Positions 62,372-64,000 of a stretch of 64,000 nt of DNA are shown here, one piece after another. The first letter of the stretch is position 1, and every line of letters starts with the position of its first letter. Location: positions 1,860,001 to 1,924,000 of the forward strand of contig CP031970.1 of assembly GCA_022354845.1 (NCBI GenBank). The letters run 5' to 3'. This stretch comes from Streptococcus suis. Its GTDB lineage: Bacteria; Bacillota; Bacilli; Lactobacillales; Streptococcaceae. The notes under the pieces are model-generated. The model was given only the letters and a program-made list of their open reading frames with translations. It ran no database searches and had not been told where the DNA came from. The translations under genes and the position numbers were made by a program.

Positions 62372-64000
62372 ATGAATCCAAAAAGAATAAAACCTATTAT
62401 TTTTCTATCGACTATCTTAACCTCGCTTGTTACAGGAATAAGTGTATTTGCTTCTGAAATTGATTACCAGTATGTCAAAGAGAATCTGTCACAAATTACT
62501 AGTAAAGTTTGGTTCAAAGATTCTTGGTTCGGTTTAGACACAACAATGCTATATCTTATTAACAAACTGGTCCAATCAGTCTTTTGGCTAGCTAAATTCT
62601 TCTTCACCATCTTTTCGTCTGTCTATGAAAAATTGGTTTACTCTGCTGAACTTTTTGCAACTTATGTATCAGATATCATCACAGCAACGGCTTCTATTTT
62701 TTCAAGTTTACAAGGAGCGATGTTACCGTTTATTGGTGCAAGTATGGCACTATATTTATCCTATGTTTATTTTGTTAAACACGGTTCTTTCTTTAGAACG
62801 TTGATTCGACTCTTATTGGTCTTTACTTGTGGTATACTCTTCTTTTCAAAATATAGTGATGGATCTTATGTTGTTTCTCGCTTTTACACGAATACAGCTT
62901 CTATCACGACAAACTTATCATCTACAGTTACTAAAAGTTTAAATGGGACAGCCATAGATGCACCTAATACAGATGGTGCACTAACTGAATACTCAAAGTC
63001 TGCTATTTGGGTACCCTATACCTACATGAATTCAGATACTTCAGGAACTGACGGAAAGTTTAAATTGTCCGAAGAGCAACTTAAAAGCTTAGTCGCATAT
63101 AACGATGGCGATGATGATTATAAAGTCAGTGATGGATCTGAAGAAACTAAAATTTCTGAGATGGCAGGCAGTGAAAAAGAACCTAAGAATAACATGTTAA
63201 AATCCAATTGGGGTGCTATGTTCTCATACGCCTTTGTAGCGGTTTTAGAGGCTTTACTAATGGGACTTATCTTAGTTTTCTTTGCAATTATGCAATTTAT
63301 TCTGAATATCGCTATTCTGATACTATTAGTCTTTACACCATTTACCTTAATCTTTTCAATGATTCCAACCTTTGAAAATATTCTCTTCAATATCATTAAA
63401 AAGCTTGGAGGAACAATCGTCCTAAGTGGATTAATGACATTTATTGCAACCATTGCTCTTTACTTCAATAGTGTCCTTACTGCTATCACAACAGCTATTG
63501 GCTTTGACAATATGATTGTTGGTTATGTTTTAAAAGCTATTGTCTTGGTTATCCTTTGGAAAAAGCGGAATTACTTCCTTTCTATTTTAACAGCAGATCG
63601 TATTCGCCATATCTCAAATCGTTTCACTCAGCGTGTTGATCAGGCTGGACGAAAGATACAAGAGAATACTTTAGGCAGAGTTCAGAAGAACTCTCAGGCC
63701 AAATTAGCAGTTGCAGGCAGTGTTCTAGCCGGTTCTACGACACTTGCTAAACAAGCAATCAAAACGAAATCAAGACAAGTTGCTGGTACTGCGTATCAAT
63801 CCTCATCTAAAGCCATTTCAGACTCTCTAGCGCATTCTAAAGCTAGACGTGCTGAGTCCTTAGGGGAAAGCTATGCAGTTACGTTTAAAGAAGAAAAAGC
63901 GAATCAAGCTCACCGATCTGAACAAGTTTCAAGTGCAGTCCTAAATGTCAAAAAAGGCCTTAAAAATGCAGAGCATGGTATCTACTATGCCAAGTCCATT
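62372..64000 (+). CDS. VirB6-like polytopic channel protein (runs off window)
   Basis: At least 543 residues are visible, beginning with a signal peptide (cleavage near VFASE), then about seven or eight transmembrane helices and a long polar C-terminus. The family (TcpH/Tn916 Orf15/VirB6) forms the inner membrane pore. AAAGGAG precedes the ATG at 62372. The 3' end is outside the window. Confidence 0.85.
   Translation, partial: MNPKRIKPIIFLSTILTSLVTGISVFASEIDYQYVKENLSQITSKVWFKDSWFGLDTTMLYLINKLVQSVFWLAKFFFTIFSSVYEKLVYSAELFATYVSDIITATASIFSSLQGAMLPFIGASMALYLSYVYFVKHGSFFRTLIRLLLVFTCGILFFSKYSDGSYVVSRFYTNTASITTNLSSTVTKSLNGTAIDAPNTDGALTEYSKSAIWVPYTYMNSDTSGTDGKFKLSEEQLKSLVAYNDGDDDYKVSDGSEETKISEMAGSEKEPKNNMLKSNWGAMFSYAFVAVLEALLMGLILVFFAIMQFILNIAILILLVFTPFTLIFSMIPTFENILFNIIKKLGGTIVLSGLMTFIATIALYFNSVLTAITTAIGFDNMIVGYVLKAIVLVILWKKRNYFLSILTADRIRHISNRFTQRVDQAGRKIQENTLGRVQKNSQAKLAVAGSVLAGSTTLAKQAIKTKSRQVAGTAYQSSSKAISDSLAHSKARRAESLGESYAVTFKEEKANQAHRSEQVSSAVLNVKKGLKNAEHGIYYAKSI

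Larger units (their letters stand above)
20203..64000. mobile_element. Integrative and conjugative element, Tn916/ICESt3-type (right end outside window)
   Basis: It begins at the tRNA-Leu half and runs past the window end. It includes an IS-rich accretion zone with cfr and a type I restriction system, a Sau3AI-like locus, a SOS-like module, XRE regulators and a Tn916/ICESt3-style conjugation operon (TcpA, MobT, ArdA, TcpC, TcpD, TcpE, VirB4, VirB6). The integrase and an intact tRNA-Leu should lie to the right. The left boundary is inferred from the att sequence. Confidence 0.75.

Overview
The window looks like a low-GC Streptococcus chromosome, most likely Streptococcus suis. The evidence is the pbp1b/tyrS pair, a streptococcal adcRCBA zinc operon, a copYZ copper locus, and the families of integrative elements present. 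The species is inferred, not proven.

Region 1 (1-9531) is core chromosome. It holds pbp1b (partial) and tyrS divergently transcribed, a HIT protein, a PASTA-domain protein, copY and copZ with no copA between them, and the adcR-adcC-adcB-adcA zinc uptake operon behind an AdcR-type operator.

Region 2 (9532-20202) is an integrative mobilizable element (IME) bounded by 17-bp direct repeats that match the 3' end of a tRNA-Leu gene. It encodes a tyrosine integrase, a DUF771-type accessory protein, a Rep-like relaxase with a helicase domain, an FtsK/TcpA-like coupling protein, a divergent XRE regulator, and an LPXTG-anchored Sec10/PrgA-like surface exclusion protein. It has no type IV secretion genes. 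Paired TTGACCAA repeats with an 11-bp period lie near both ends.

Region 3 (about 20192-64000, continuing past the window) is a second element, an ICE of the Tn916/ICESt3 type. It starts at an orphan 3' half of tRNA-Leu(CAA), so the IME and ICE appear to sit in tandem. The intact tRNA and the ICE integrase are expected to the right of the window. The ICE's left arm is an accretion zone (20468-37228) between two partly identical IS5-family copies. It contains a CPBP protease gene, two IS6-family elements flanking the multidrug resistance methyltransferase gene cfr, an IS3 remnant, a tyrosine recombinase, a GIY-YIG nuclease and a full type I restriction system (hsdR-hsdM-hsdS).

Next comes a compact defence-like locus (37761-44150). 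On the minus strand are a Sau3AI-like GATC endonuclease, a second nuclease-like protein and a HEPN-like protein. Diverging on the plus strand are a cytosine methyltransferase, a RelA/SpoT-like nucleotidyltransferase and a DGQHR-domain protein. This arrangement is the best candidate here for an undescribed system. It is followed by a SOS-like module (ImmA-type protease, XRE-S24 repressor, UmuC, YolD-like), a membrane-anchored PIN protein with a small membrane partner, and the ICE regulators.

The conjugation operon (51391-64000) starts from a consensus promoter covered by palindromic operators and has a roughly 500-nt leader. It encodes Orf23/Orf22-like proteins, TcpA coupling ATPase, a MobT relaxase next to an oriT-like hairpin, ArdA anti-restriction protein, TcpC, TcpD, TcpE, VirB4 and a partial VirB6-like channel protein.
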